NCBI GenBank assembly: GCA_028829895.1
Contig: CM054178.1
Location: 86,300,058-86,364,057 of the forward strand
Direction: 5' to 3'
Source of the DNA: Sinotaia quadrata
Lineage: Eukaryota; Mollusca; Gastropoda; Architaenioglossa; Viviparidae
Length of the DNA stretch: 64,000 nt
Made by a program: the position numbers and the translations under genes
Notes under the pieces: model-generated
Seen by the model: the letters and a program-made list of their open reading frames with translations, nothing else
The model's database searches: none
Told to the model about the DNA's origin: nothing
In this document: positions 38,402-51,508 of the stretch, one piece after another
Layout: each line of letters starts with the position of its first letter
How positions within the stretch are numbered: the stretch's first letter is position 1

Positions 38402-38570
38402 CCAGCGAGAGAAGACAGAAGATCTATGCTTGACGAATTTGGTTCAACCTTATCACAATTTTAAATATATATTAATGTTGATTATCAGAGCAGGTACTTG
38501 CCGTATTTTCTATAGTAGCGTCGATCGTCTGCTATGGACTCCAGTTCAGAGAACAAATATGGTTTCAACT
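38402..38570 (-). other. Probable 5' non-coding exon of a divergent minus-strand transcript
   Basis: Minus-strand 'CTCTCGCTGG|GTAAGTAA' gives a near-consensus donor (last exon base 38402). It lies about 430 bp from the BRK1 start codon, in a CpG-containing patch. The exon has no useful ATG, so it would be 5' UTR. It could be the distal first exon of the RD3-like gene or a non-coding divergent transcript. The upstream boundary is an estimate. Confidence 0.35.
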
Positions 38571-38829
38571 CATTTTACTGATATTAATTAGCTTTCTTAT
38601 CTGTAAAAAAAAAAATTAATGGAGAAATAATAAGTGAAGTTTATTCCGATTTTTTCTTATTGTCTGTCTTATTTTAGAACAAATTAACTTTTTGAAAAAA
38701 GGAACGATAATCCTAAATGTCAGAAAATTATAATTGAAACATACATATTGATTGGATTATCGTTTAAAAGGGACCAATAAGATTTGGTTTTATATCCTCA
38801 TGTAGGAACCTGTAAACATACTAGAAAAG
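38571..38829. promoter_or_regulatory. BRK1 promoter region, likely bidirectional
   Basis: The region between the minus-strand donor exon and the BRK1 start codon contains no repeats. A YY1-type 'AAGATGGCG' motif spans the BRK1 start codon at 38828-38836, a common arrangement at housekeeping promoters. No TATA box stands out. Confidence 0.4.
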
Positions 38830-41800
38830 ATGGCGACACAGCAATCTCATCAAAGACCCATCCAACAAGATTGGGCTAACAGAGAATATGTGGAAGTAAT
38901 AACTTGCAGCATAAAAAAAATAGCAGACTTCTTAAATTCTTTTGGTAAATAACCTTCGTTTTCAATTAAGTTCAGAAAAAATTCATATTTAAATAGCTAA
39001 TCTCTTGTTGTTTGTGTCATTCAATTTACTAGTACTACGTTAATTGTTTTCGACTAAATGTACAAGTTCTCTACAGTCTTTCAGATTATATAGCATTAAT
39101 TTACTATTATTTAGCAGTATTTATTAGAACTTATTATAAATTCACTCAATAGATGTTTTAATTTATATGAGTAGACTACTACTGTACTAGAGAAGGAGAT
39201 ATATATTTTAACTCGCGCGTTCTCCAACTGCTCTGATATTTAGATGATGGTGTCTTTAAAATGTTACAGTAGGACTACATTAACAATAAGTTGTATCTAA
39301 ATTTAAAAAATATATTTTCAGTAGGGTAGAAAGTTGACTATATATGCTCAAATTAATAGTGTTATAGTTGTCATAAAGAACGGTAAAAAACAAATGTGTA
39401 AATTCATATTAATTATTATAAATATCTGTTTATCTTATTTGTATTATTTTGCATTCTACAAATTACTTTGATATGATTCCAAACACACTCAGATAAAGAT
39501 ATGGATATTAAAAAATTATAAATATTTGAATATTGTATGTATTATTTTAAGTAACTAAATAGTAAATCACTAAATCAGTAAATGTATTGATTTTTAAGCA
39601 ACCAGATCATGTGTTTATTTGTGTAGTGTACTAATACAAGTAATAGTCAAGCAAAATGTTCTATATTAAACATTACAATTGGGTTTAAATATATTAGAAA
39701 ATCGTGGTCAGCATAAATTTTATTTATGTCAGGCTGACATTACCATTTGGAAAATTGTTCATCATGACTACACCCACATCCAAATATTTTTTTATTTGAT
39801 ATATTGCAAGTATTTTTTTTAATGTCATTTCTCAAATTTTATTCTTGTAGTCTCAAAGCTTACTTTCTCAATACCTCTCATGTTATCATTCCTTTCCTTA
39901 CATCTATCAAGTTTTTTCTATTAAAACAGATAGCATATTGTAAAAGAAAGCCATCTGTGAATGCACAGTCAGAAGAAAGTTTTTATTGCTAAAACCTGAC
40001 CATAAATTAACAGCATTAACCTCATGTAATTCTCTTAAAATAATGCTCTTGAAGTTGAAGGCAGTCATTTCATAGGACTAGGAGAGATAACTGCAACTTA
40101 CCCAGCTGACAATAGAACAATAAGCATTTGCATTTTGGCTAAGACATTTTTTTATGCATCAAAATATATCTTAGAACAAAACAGTTAAAAGAGCTTTGCT
40201 GACAAATAGTTATAACTATTGTAGTTAATGAATCTTTTGTCTAATTTGAGAACTTTTTCAAGTCAGATTCATTTATGCTAGGGGAATAAATGCCAACTGA
40301 TGAGAATCTTTCCAAATTCAAAAGAACTTTTTAACTTGCTGTGATTAGGAATTGTTGACTTTTGATTTTCTGTATTTGCATATGATTAGGGACTAGAGAC
40401 TTAGAGTGCTCTCTGTGCAAATGATTAGGGATTAGAGTCTTGCAGTTCTCTCTGTACAAATGATTAGAGATTTATAGTTCTGTCTGTGCAAATGATTTGG
40501 GATAAAAGACTTACAGTCCTACTCCTAGGGATTAGAGACTTGCAGTTCATAGAAATTAGAGCCTTGCACTTGCAGTTCTAGTGTGTGCATATTATTAAAG
40601 AATTTTTAAAAGCCCACCAAAGGCTTTCATGCAGCCTGCCAAGTGTGTTCATGCAGCCTAGAAACAAGTCCTATGTTTATGCTATTTAAATTTCTCAAGT
40701 GTAGAATTTCTTTCTAATTTTGAGAGAAATGTAACCACGCAATGCCAAATACACACCCAGCGGGAAAAGCCACAGAAATTTCAGTAGCATTTTGTTTGGT
40801 TTGTTTCACATTCTCTTCATATATCTATGATTTTTTCCCAACAGTTGGATCAATCAAGGTGCATGCACATGCATTGTCTTTCACTGTTCACATGCTCATG
40901 ATTGGTTGATTGTGTCGTCAGTGTGTCTTGATTCAAATCTTCACTCAGTTTTAAACATCAGCTTGAGCAACTTGTCACCAAATTTTGACAAACTGGTCAA
41001 TGAATGTGATCAGCTGCATCATTCGCACTGACTGTTTATCAAATAAATGTGCTTCTTTTGAAATATTAACAACATATTAACAACTGAAAATTAATTATTG
41101 TGTTATTTAGGAAAACCTTTGTTTTTGTTATTTCAAATATTATTTTTACTTAATGAACTACATGGCCCGGGACAAGGTGTAAATTTGTGTATGCGGCCCT
41201 TGCATGGAAAGTTTGCCCACCTCTGGATTAGAGTCTTGCAGTTCTGGTCTGTACAGTTGATTAGGGATGAGAGACTTACACTTTACAGTTCTGGTCTTTG
41301 CAGATGATTAGGATGAGAGACTTACAGATTTATGTGTGTAGAACTAGATGATTAATAATTAGAAACTTGCAATTCTATCTGTACAGATGAAGAGGAATCA
41401 ATGACAGTATCTTAGGTTAAAATACATTTTTTGTTTTACATTTAGTGATGGTCATAACTAATAATTAGTTCTTTTTGATAATTAAATATTTATTGTAACT
41501 GCTGTATAGTTACTAAATTCACATGTGTAATAAACTAATATATTAAACTGATTTTTTTCTTAACATTAGTACAAGATACAGAAACAAAAGAAAATTAATT
41601 TTAAATATCCATTAAACTTTTTAAAGGATATTATTCAATATAGCAACTTTCTGAATACTTTTTAAGCTAATGATATATTGAACAGATACATCATGCAGAT
41701 CACGACTGGCCCAATTGAATGAAAAGCTGACTCAGCTTGAACGCAGAGTGGAGTACATTGAGGCTAGGGTGAGTAAGCTGTCACAAAATTTACAAAATTA

Positions 41801-44635
41801 GATATTAGTATATAATTGCTTTTATACCCATTCTCTTAATTTATGTTTCCTAGTATACAAGTTTAATATAAGCAAATTTGTTTTTGCACAACTAAGTATT
41901 TAGGCATTTTCAGTTTATTTGCATATCAAACTCAAAGTTGTGACCCAAATATTGAACTGAGTATGAGAACAAACACCAATTCTCACATTTTCAGACTCTT
42001 AGGTGTTATTCATGATGCACGGACATTAAACTAAGTGCTTCTGTATTTTGACATTTTTGAGAGGAATGCACCAGGGATGCAAATATCACATAACATACTA
42101 GTACTTGGAATTCTGAATGGCTAATTTTTAAAGATTACAACAAATCTTAAACTGATACTGAGTAGTAATACTAATGGACATACCTTATAAAAGAATAGGA
42201 TCAGCATCCTCAACATTTGGAGAAATAATCAAAGAATTTAAGAAAGACTGTATAATTCTATAGTCAACCTAATTATGAGAATAGAAGTTAACTATGAGTA
42301 TGACTGTAAGAGTGTGTAAATATAACATAATAAAAAGAAATTTAGATGGTTCCCTCACTATGAAATGTCGACCAATGTATATGGCTCATTCTCTGGAGAA
42401 GTGTACCACAAAGGGTGGGTTCATTTGAAATGTGTTTTCTTAAAAATAAAGCATTAAAATGTTATGTGTTTATATTCTATATATTCAGAATTGATGTGAG
42501 AGATACATAAGATAGTTGCGTGAGTATGTGTTTATTTTGTAATTATTTGTAATACAAAGTCGTTTTGAACTGAAAAATGGCACCCCTTTTTGTTACATGG
42601 ATAAACAGCCATTTTCTTTAATTTTTCATTGTTATAAATACTCCAATAAACTTACTGTATCAAGGTTTTCTTAGAAGCAGTAATATAAAAAGCAATATTC
42701 AATATTTTTTTTTTATCTACAAACAGTCAATTTTGTGAAGAAATAATATTTAAAAGGGCAAATTCTTCACAACGCTTAGTTTCCACATAAATCAGATCCT
42801 AAATAATTATTCTTTTACCAAACCTCAAAATATCACACAACATGCCATGTGGATTTCATTAGTTTTTATACTGCTAATATTTTTCAAATTGTTATATTCA
42901 GCTTTAGGAAAACTAATTTGATTTTGCTTCCTCTTTATCACGCTACAGTGGAACTAATAAATTTGTAAATATAAAATAATGATGATAATATCGCAAACTA
43001 GGCCTACTTCTTACATTTTTCAAAGGTGCCATATTCTGGAAAGATTATCTCTCATGTTATTTTGTCTTGGTGTGATGAGTTTAAATACCAAATAAGAGAA
43101 ATAACTTCCGTTTTCCATTCAGATCACATGGTTGCAAAGGAGAGAATAGAAAATTTTTGGAACCATTGACATTTCAAAACAGCTAAGATTTCTGATAATC
43201 TCGATATATTTTGATTAAATTAATTAACATTGTAAATATCTTATATATTTATGTATATATCCATGTGGTTTCTTTTGCATGTAAAGTTTCACATAGCTGT
43301 GTGTATTTTAAACCTGAGCGAGTAAGGGTAGAAAAACCTCTGAATTTCATTCAAGAATAGAAATATCATGAATAGGCTTATTATTATATTAAAAAATATT
43401 GCATTTAAATAGATACTGTTGTTTATTATTTAATATCATCTTTGCAGCATAATAACTTAGCCCATTTTATGTTTAGCTGAGAAAAATATATCTTATTTTA
43501 TGATGGCTGGTAATTTTATTAAATAATATGGTTTCCACATTGTGAAATTGTACTTTTATACCCTATTTTAAATAAAAATGTATCCAGATTAAGTTAATAA
43601 TTTAGATTAATAAAGAAAATATATTGGTGGTAATGAGATAATTATATTGCTTATTTTAAAGTATTTTTTCCTGGTAAAAAACTAAAATAATCTTTTTTCT
43701 GATAAAATCTTATTTTCTAAGTTTTCAACAGAAACATATGCTTTTTAATTTTATGGACTTCAGACTCCTATAACATCAACATTTTTATAATTTTAATATT
43801 TTCTTATGTTTTTATGTGAGTGTTAGGCCATGTTGTACTCTTTAACATGTAAAATAATTAGATTTAATCCACCTTATTTTTTGCACTTCATGTAACAAAA
43901 TGGTACCCTTGCCCAGAGAATGAGCTATATTGCATTTCACCTCTACCTAAGCAGTCACATCTAGTTTTAAATTTAATGTCATCACACTTCAGTTTAATTG
44001 GTGTATAGTGAAAGAAAGTATGAATGCATATTGCTTAGTTTTATAAAGTAATTATGTAGTCGTTCATTTTATAACTGACATTTTGTTTTCTTTTAAGAAG
44101 ATAGCTTGTTGCCTTAACACTTTTACTGTGAATGCTTTGTTTATATTTATTTGTCACATTTAAATTTATTCATTTTACCACTTTCTTATTTTCCACATTG
44201 TCTACGAACTTTATAGCTAAAATACAAATGCACCACATAATGATATATATATATATAACTATAAGTGAACAAACAGCTTTTATGTAAAATCTTATTAGGA
44301 AGTTAGTGTGCTTGTTATTATACAAATTTAAGTGAATTTGAATTCACACTAACAAATATGTAGACATTTTTGATTTATTTGCCTGCCAAACTCGCGGATA
44401 TGTGACTTGAAATGTCAGAGTGAATACAAGAAGATGCCGATTCCCGTGAGATTTCAGTCTCTTAGTTAAAAACTGGCAGAATTTATATTACTGTTTTAAG
44501 TGTGACCTATTAGTTTCACAATACTTTATTTTTATTTAAATGTAAATTTTGTAAACAACCATATATGATCAAAATAATTAACTGCTTGTCATGTTATTGT
44601 TTTCCCAGATCACAAAGGGAGATACACTGCCTTGA
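38830..44635 (+). CDS. BRK1: BRK1 / HSPC300, WAVE complex subunit, complete
   Basis: Three exons: 38830-38944 (38 codons plus one base, G|GTAAAT donor), 41686-41768 ('aacag|' acceptor, AGG|GTGAGT donor) and 44609-44635 ('ttcccag|' acceptor, TGA stop). The product is 74 residues, against 75 in human. It is nearly identical to the animal family: '[20 protein letters not shown]', '[20 protein letters not shown]', '[11 protein letters not shown]', ending 'ITKGDTLP'. The protein is a single coiled-coil helix in the five-subunit WAVE regulatory complex with WAVE, ABI, NAP1 and SRA1. It helps hold WAVE inactive until Rac releases it to activate Arp2/3. The start ATG sits in a YY1-type motif, matches the family start, and lies at a normal distance from the 'DWANREY' core. 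Intron 1 carries a tandem array interrupted by a hAT remnant. Intron 2 carries a repeat pair. Confidence 0.97.
40384..40600. repeat. 39-bp minisatellite, left part (BRK1 intron 1)
   Basis: Units like 'gattagggattagagtcttg' + 'cagttctctctgtacaaat' occur about 6 times, with decay. The array continues beyond 41225, so something was inserted into it. Confidence 0.85.
40601..41225 (+). mobile_element. hAT-like transposon remnant inserted in a minisatellite
   Basis: The right end '...ggaaagtttgcccacctctg' is the complement of the hAT terminal type CAGAGGTGGGCAAACTTTCC. The flanks are parts of one tandem array. The 8 bp after it ('gattagag') resemble the 8 bp before it ('tattaaag'), as expected of an aged hAT target duplication. 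Inside, the plus-strand frame at 40930-41032 reads '[20 protein letters not shown]' and then a stop. That resembles the C-terminal 'TPDFDKLV' region of hAT transposases. So this is probably an internally deleted, dead element. The left terminal repeat is eroded. Confidence 0.6.
40930..41032 (+). pseudogene. Transposase C-terminal fragment (hAT-type)
   Basis: About 33 codons ending in TGA within the element at 40601-41225. The motif 'LSPNFDKLV' corresponds to the segment that follows the dimerisation region at the end of hAT transposases. No start codon, zinc finger or catalytic core is present, so it cannot be active. Confidence 0.45.
41226..41395. repeat. 39-bp minisatellite, right part
   Basis: Continues the array at 40384-40600 ('gattagggatgagagactta' etc.), about 4 units. 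It confirms the insertion in between. Confidence 0.85.
41890..42010. repeat. Interspersed repeat, copy 1 (BRK1 intron 2)
   Basis: 'catttt.agtttatttgc...caaactc...gttgtgac' and 'gattttcagactcttagg'-like blocks are shared in order with 44355-44470. Both copies lie on the same strand near opposite ends of intron 2. The family is unknown. Confidence 0.5.
42345..43965. repeat. Possible long inverted repeat pair
   Basis: 'gctcattctctgg.gaa' at about 42387 recurs in reverse complement as 'ccagagaatgagct' at about 43912. It is flanked by loosely matching 'catttcat/catttcac' and 'ggtac(c)' blocks. It could be the two arms of a degraded 1.6-kb element. The match is short and imperfect. Confidence 0.25.
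44355..44470. repeat. Interspersed repeat, copy 2 (BRK1 intron 2)
   Basis: Partner of 41890-42010. The best preserved parts are 'agacatttttgatttatttg', 'ccaaactc', and 'gatttcagtctcttag'. It ends about 140 bp before the last BRK1 exon. Confidence 0.5.
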
Positions 44636-47438
44636 GTCATCATTTGCCATGCCTTGTGATTTGCCTTGCCTTGTTTTAACATTGAAATAGTTTTAGCAGT
44701 TTTTGAACTGGCGACTGAATTTTATTTTCTGATGTTACACTTCTGTGAACGTTCACCTTTTGACTGCTTGCAGAATTGATTAAACTAGAGCTTTATCCTT
44801 TATGTCCAAAGCAGGCTTAGCTTGTAAAAGTGATGCATTAGATTGTCATTACATGGCAATTATTTAGGGAGAATTTATTCAGTCAGATTTGATGAGCATC
44901 ACTATGTTCATTTTTTTCCTACTACAATTTCCATCTAGTATTTAGCAAATATTGCTATTGGCATTAAAATAGGGCAAGAATTTGTATGAAATGTAATTGA
45001 CAACATGGAAATTATCCCCTTGGTCAGAATTTAAAACATTAAATTTGTCAGTTAAAAATTCCATGAAACCAATTTCTTTTTAAATTGGCAGACAAGGAGT
45101 TAAGTGGACTCAATAGGTGTGCTGTCATTAGATTAACTTCTGAGTAATTAAACTGTTAGGGAGTTGATTAAAGTTTGTTCATAGACTAACAGGAAAATTC
45201 TGGATTTTCTAAAAATGTGATTTTGGTTGGAAATGTCATGCAGTAGCTGCAGCAAGGTAGTATTTTCCATGCAAGAATGAACTAGCATAATGTGAAAGTT
45301 ATTTTTTTCTTTATCTTGATATATTTTATTAATGTTATTACAATATTTGGTTTTAATTTTTTTTAAATAATGGACATATCCAAATCATTTTTGAAAGAAC
45401 TAAAGGTATATTAAGTATTGATTTAGGTTCTGTTTACATTGTCTAAATGAACTCTTTTATTTATTATTGTTTGGTGGGGAGAGGGGTGCTGATGGCACCT
45501 TTTTCTCTAAATGATTTTTGTTTTGTTTTGTTTTTTTTTTGAAGACTTTGACTTCTTGAAATACACACAGCTGACTGTTTTGTTTTTTTTAATGAGCCAA
45601 GTTCTGTAAATATGTACAGCCGCATGAGAACATGCAACTGCAAAAAGCTTCCATATTTTTGTAGAGGCATATATTTTTTAAAAGCAATTATGCTTGTTGT
45701 TTATTTTTATCTTTTCAATACATTTTAAGCTTAATTTCAGAGTATACTTTGAAAACTAACTAAAACCCAAAACAGTACAATTGAATTAATTATAAGTTCT
45801 TTTTGCTGGCAAGTTCAGAACTATTCAGAGTACTTGGTGTGTCTCCCTGAGAAGTAAATGTGGCAGAAATAGAAATTCAAATTTTATAACATAGAAAAAT
45901 ATACTGGAACAGTGGAAGCATTTTTTAAAATATATTTTCCAGTAACCATCTTCATACATTGTGATGAGTTTTCAAATACTTCACTCCTCTTGTTTCAGAA
46001 AACATTGTAATTTTAATTCCAGTTATAGTCAATGAATAAGAATGAGTCATATATGATTTCAACTTTATCAGTAGATTGTAATTTTTCAGTTGTAGCTATG
46101 AACGGATAAGACAAAGATTTTATCCCATCATCTCTTTATTTCCTGACTTAAAAATTTCATCTTATAAATCCAGTGCCATAATAGCAGTCCCAGAATGCAG
46201 CCTGTACCTTTTGACTAGTGTTGGTGCTCCAAACGAATAGCTGTTTGCAGTTCTGTAAAACATACTGTATGTTCAACAGATCTGAGTTAATTAACTAAGT
46301 AGTTTCATGTAATGTGTGGAACATCCTGTTCATTTGCACATACATCTCTTTTATGCAAACTAACAATAATAGTTGAATACTTATAAAATTCTAAAAGTTT
46401 TTATTTCCAAGTTTACATGTTAAATCATATCAGGAGTCTAAATCTTTAGTTATCTTATCTTGTGTTTACTTACTTTAAAATTGGGTCACTTTTACTTAAT
46501 TTCGAATTGGGTTATTTTGATTCTGCAGAAGCTCTTTCAATGCTGAGTTTCTTCCTAGGATATTTTTTTTATGGTGAGATCCAAACATTTGGTATGAAGT
46601 TTTTAACTTTGTGTAACATTTATCTCTAATAACTTAGAATATCCTGGACCAGCATGAATGTTATCATGAAAGAAATTTAATGATTGTGAAAGATGCGAGT
46701 CTGGTACTGATTAAATGTGTTAAACTTTTTGTGGCAAAATTTGATTCCAAATAAAGTCAGATTTAATTTAAATCTTGGTCACTTGTATAGCGGTAGTAAG
46801 TTAGGTCTGCCTGTAAAATAATAGAATTGCAACAATTGTGTGAAGATCGTAGCATAAACGAGAGAGATAAAACCTTATAAGGGAGTGTGTGCATGGAATA
46901 CATGTAGTTATGTAAAGCAAACAATTAATGGAATACAATAATGCACAGTGCTAACATTATGATAGTTTGCTTTGTTATTTTGAATAAACCAATATTTAAA
47001 GATATATATTTAGTCTTCTCTTTCTTTCAATATGCATGAGGCGTGCCATTTTTGGTTATTCATTTTACATAAACTGTTCTGCCTCTTTTTAACTAATGAT
47101 GTATCAGAGCAATTTCAGTTTCAATTTGCACCTATAAACATCTCTAATGCCTAAAGGTATGCACACAGGCACACAAAAAACTTAAACAAGTGTATTGTGA
47201 CTGAGAGACAATATACCTGAATTTTCCTTCATCTTTGGTTTGTTTGAGGTTTAGAATCTAAGACACAAGGAGAAAGATTAAATGTTTAGTCCAACTCTTG
47301 GACAGAGAAGGATTCTGGTTGATAAATCCATCTTGTGACTTTAAAATATATATATACATGTCTTCAGATGTCTCAAAAACACATACCTCTAAAATATGTA
47401 TATCTTCAAATGTCCCAACTACACATAACTAATTCTAC
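44636..47438 (+). other. BRK1 3' flank, probably with a long 3' UTR
   Basis: No further exons recognised. AATAAA signals occur at about 46750 and 46983, and an ATTAAA lies nearer at about 44779, any of which could end the BRK1 message. Short open frames here are not gene-like. Confidence 0.35.
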
Positions 47439-47571
47439 CCCAGCTGTACAGCTGCTTATCTCCTGCATCCCACTGCTACCGAGCCTGCTCACTGCTGTCT
47501 CAGTGTCTGCCCAGCTGTACAGCTGCTTATCTCCTGCATCCCACTGCTACCGAGCCTGCTCACTGCTGTCT
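47439..47571. repeat. Two-copy tandem duplication, 71-bp period
   Basis: A 62-bp block ('cccagctgtacagctgctta' onward) at 47439-47500 is repeated at 47510-47571, with nine different bases between. It is GC-richer than its surroundings. Confidence 0.95.
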
Positions 47572-50500
47572 TCCCTATCTGAGCAGGCCAACACTACATC
47601 TGTCAGTGGCTACATGATCTGAGCCCAGCCGTACTTGGGCAGAAGACACACTGGTACAGCCATTCTCATACTTGGGCAGAAATGGTTAGTAAGTATGGCT
47701 ATAGCTATATCTGGGGCAGAAAGAGTTAAGAACACTGGGTACTTAAAGCTCCTCATATTTACCGAAGATCATAGAAAGTCAAGGGGGCCAAAGAAAGGAT
47801 TCCTCAGTGGTAATTTAATGCCCTACACACACTTTTTCCACCCACCCACCTATGTGAGTGCAAAATTTATTCAACTTAGCTGCATTTGCACATTAACAGT
47901 CGAATAAATTCAGAAGAAATGTAATGAAAAACAGCACATTATTTAAGATGATAAGAACACACACCCTCTCAAACTATTTACTTTTATGATCACTGATCCT
48001 CTGACGTCCATTGTTCTCATTGTATTTATGTTGGGTTAAACCAAATCAATCAAACCACTTGCATGATAAATAATATTTATCAAGCCAAGCAAAAGGAATC
48101 AGAATAATTTTTGCTGCTGCTTCGCTTGATGTGTCTTTAAGCACAGTATTCAATACATTCAGCAATGTATTTAAGTGATGAACACACACACATTTTTTTT
48201 AAAATCAAAAGACTCTGTATCAATATAATAATTTCTTATTTTACTGTCTCCATTAAGTTCAAGATATGCATAAAAAAAAATTAACTATTAATATATTTAT
48301 CAAGTAATGATTCCCCACAAGCTAAACTTCATTTATTTTCCTTTGTAAAAGAAAAAACCTGTTTTAAGATTAAATACATTGTTTTGCAATAATATAAAAA
48401 TGATGATTTATTAAAAAGTTAATATCTAGGACTGGGTCACATTTGCAAATGAACTGTCAGTCAAGAATAACATGCATTTATCAAATTAGCATGAAGAGAA
48501 TATTATCACAGCTCGCTATATACAAAAACAGTTGTATGAGATCTGGCCCCCCAAAATAAAAGTTAATAAACTTGACCAAAATCAAGTATACTATTCATAA
48601 ATCTCTTTTCTTGATTTTGATTACAATAAATAAATGAAACATCACCAAATCAAGTAAACTGTACATAAACCACTTAAAAAATTAACTTGACTCTAAAATC
48701 AATCAACAAACAGTAACTGTAATGTCTGACTCTTCTAAGTTATTAAGTACAAAAGCTGAAATCTAAAAGAACTTTATTTAAATATTTGATATTGCTGTCT
48801 TAAATGTTTCTATTTCTTTTTTGATATTGTTACCCCCTTGTCAACAGTAAAATAAAAAATAAATTTTGTTGATTCCTATTGTAAAAGAAAAAGGCACAAG
48901 GCTGATAATTATACTCTGAATATGCTTCAAATAATGATTATTACAATATGATTTACACAAGTATGCATGTTGAATTATTTATTTTTAAATGAAAATATCA
49001 GCAATTTTTGAAAGAATAGATGTATTATATAATTTATGAAATGGCAAAATAAAACTTTTGATTTTTTTCATTTAATATATACTCACAACAAAATATCTCT
49101 TTAAACTGCACAATGCATACACATTAAAATACTTATGCAGGTTAATAATTTAATTTAATTATTAACTAATTAATTTAGAAGATTAAATCTTAAAGCTTTC
49201 TTTCATTATTAGTTAAAAGCTTTTTTCTCGTGTGTTTATATATAGTATTCACAGTAGACTCAATAACTGGTGGCCCTCAAAACTGAAATCAGCAAATAAT
49301 CCAGTGATCATTAAAATCTTAATGAAAGAACACTAAGTAAATGTAAGCATCTATTATTTTAAAAAAAAACATGAATGTATCTAGGGTGTGAAAAATGTTA
49401 AAATATGTGTAGATAGGAATTAGATTAAAAAATTTCAATATATATGTATAATAAATAAAGCATAATTATTTACATATTCATAATGTGATTTTCTTTTCGC
49501 TTCATTCATGAAAATCATAACAACATACACATGTTGCTTCTGTGTAGTCGGAAAACAATATTTCAAATAAAGACAAGGTTCAAGAGCCTTGCCATTTACC
49601 TGGTGCCACTGATCATCGAGCAGCATATTAAGAATCTACTGTAAATATAAACACACAGCAAGTAAAACTTTGAGAAAGCCTTCAACTTTAATCTTCTAAA
49701 TTAGTATTTAATTAAATTAAGAACTGCATGAATATTTGTGTCATTAGAGAGACGTTTTACAATATTACACTAAGAACAAATAGCAATGATACATAATAGA
49801 AGTATAATGAATATTTCAATCTTATTTACTTTCTGCTCATGTAATAATAATGGGTATTTATTTACACTAAATCCTGAATGAACTGTAAGCACTCAATAAT
49901 AGATGGTAAGTTTCAATCCAAGAGCGAAAGAGTGGATGTAGGGAAAACCCTGCTAAGATTGGATTTGGATCTCCTGCATGTTAAACTAGTATCTTTATTA
50001 CACAGCTGCCATGTTCCCCAAATAATAAACACCTTAAAATGAATACAATCAAGTTTCAATATCATAACAACAAATAATTAAGTTTTGCTGGTTAAGAGCA
50101 CGTTTAAGAGGTGAAGTGCCTTTCATTTTATTTCCTAACATTTAAAAAGAGGAAGAAAACAATCCAATTAACAGTTATTCAGTTAAGTAAATAAATTAAT
50201 AAAACAAACCCCAGAATTTTTTTAACTCTAAATAAAATCATTATATTTTAACTGAAAACAAATGTGCATCATTCAGTTAACATTTAAGTAAATTGGACGG
50301 AATAACTAATGTTCTTAGTGTTACAATAAGTTGAAGGTGCAGTTGGTATCTTAAAAGTAAATGATTATATTACAATAAAAGGCAGTATTACATTTTTTTA
50401 AAATACAGAAATATAATACTGTGTGCATTTAAAATTATTTTCTACTTTCAGCAATATTTATGACATACACAGCCACCCCTGCAGCTAGTTACTGGAATCC

Positions 50501-51158
50501 TGAAAACAGTGGAACTATCACAGACAGTGTTTTAATCTTGTTTTGAATAAAGTGATCCAGACAATGAGTACCTCAGTTAGTTACTGAAGAAAACAATAGT
50601 TGCCTTCAATTAAAAAGAAAAAATCAAATAGACAAATAAGCATTTAACATCACATAATCACTGAATAGTAATGGAATGATATGTGTGAAAGACTTGGTCA
50701 GTGTGTGAAAAACTTGTCACAGTGGAAATGTAAAATTACACAAATGTATCAACTATCATTGACAAGTCCTAACACCATCTGGACTTTCATACATTGTCTT
50801 TGTAGCACAGACGTCATAGTTCACGTTTCAAACATCATATTCTTGTCCTTGTATCACATACTGCTACACTGTATACACTCTGTCTCCATAATACATATTT
50901 CCATAATAATAAACCTCATGTTTTGTCTTTACATCACACTAGTGAAACTTGATCAGCAGTTTTACCTCTCACTTAGTTAGATTGTTCTGAGTGACAATAC
51001 AGCATTAAATGCTAAATTTTAAATAAATTATAAAGAGGCTTACATTGAACATGGTATAAGGCTTAATTATTAGTTGTGTAATTAAATTTTGGGAGTCGTT
51101 CAGTCAATGGTACCATGCACACTGGCAAAGCCAGTTCCTCAGAAAGTCAGTGGAGCAT
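47572..51158. other. Spacer, including the 3' flank of the FN3/thioredoxin gene
   Basis: AT-rich. The part just below 51158 should be the 3' UTR of the minus-strand gene. I see no exon with matched splice sites and no transposon ends. Confidence 0.35.
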
Positions 51159-51508
51159 TTACCACTGAAACTTGGCACTGACAGGCCTGTTTCTAGTGCG
51201 AATGTCCTGCTTGCTCGGTGCCACTTTAGCCAGGTATGGACTGCTTTGCAACTGCGGTGCAGTAGCTGAAGCAGAGAATGGTCGGCTGTTGATGGACAGC
51301 TTTGGTCGACGCCGAGGACTGGGTTTGTGTGAAGCCAAGAAAACTTTCTCGGTGCCTGAAGCATTCTCTGTAAAACCATTAATGGCAGCATACTTCAGGT
51401 CAAACCGGGAGTTGCCTAAACTTGCAAGGTTAGTTTCACTGTTGTCCTCTGATGTCTTGAGGGCTGTAGTTTGAGATTTGTTCCTTGAAGATTCAGGCAG
51501 CAATGTGG
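51159..51508 (-). other. Last coding exon: basic Ser/Pro-rich tail
   Basis: 115 residues after the split codon, probably disordered. They include 'HKPSPRRRPKLSINSRPFSA' and end near 'RNRPVSAKFQW'. The twice-used R-P-[FV]-S-A motif may be a docking or phosphorylation site (inference). The acceptor is 'ttgttccag|' and the stop is at 51161-51159. Confidence 0.75.

Noticed and set aside
51172..51474. 100-codon plus-strand frame
   Set aside because: It is the antisense of the last coding exon of the FN3/thioredoxin gene, which has phase-matched splice sites.
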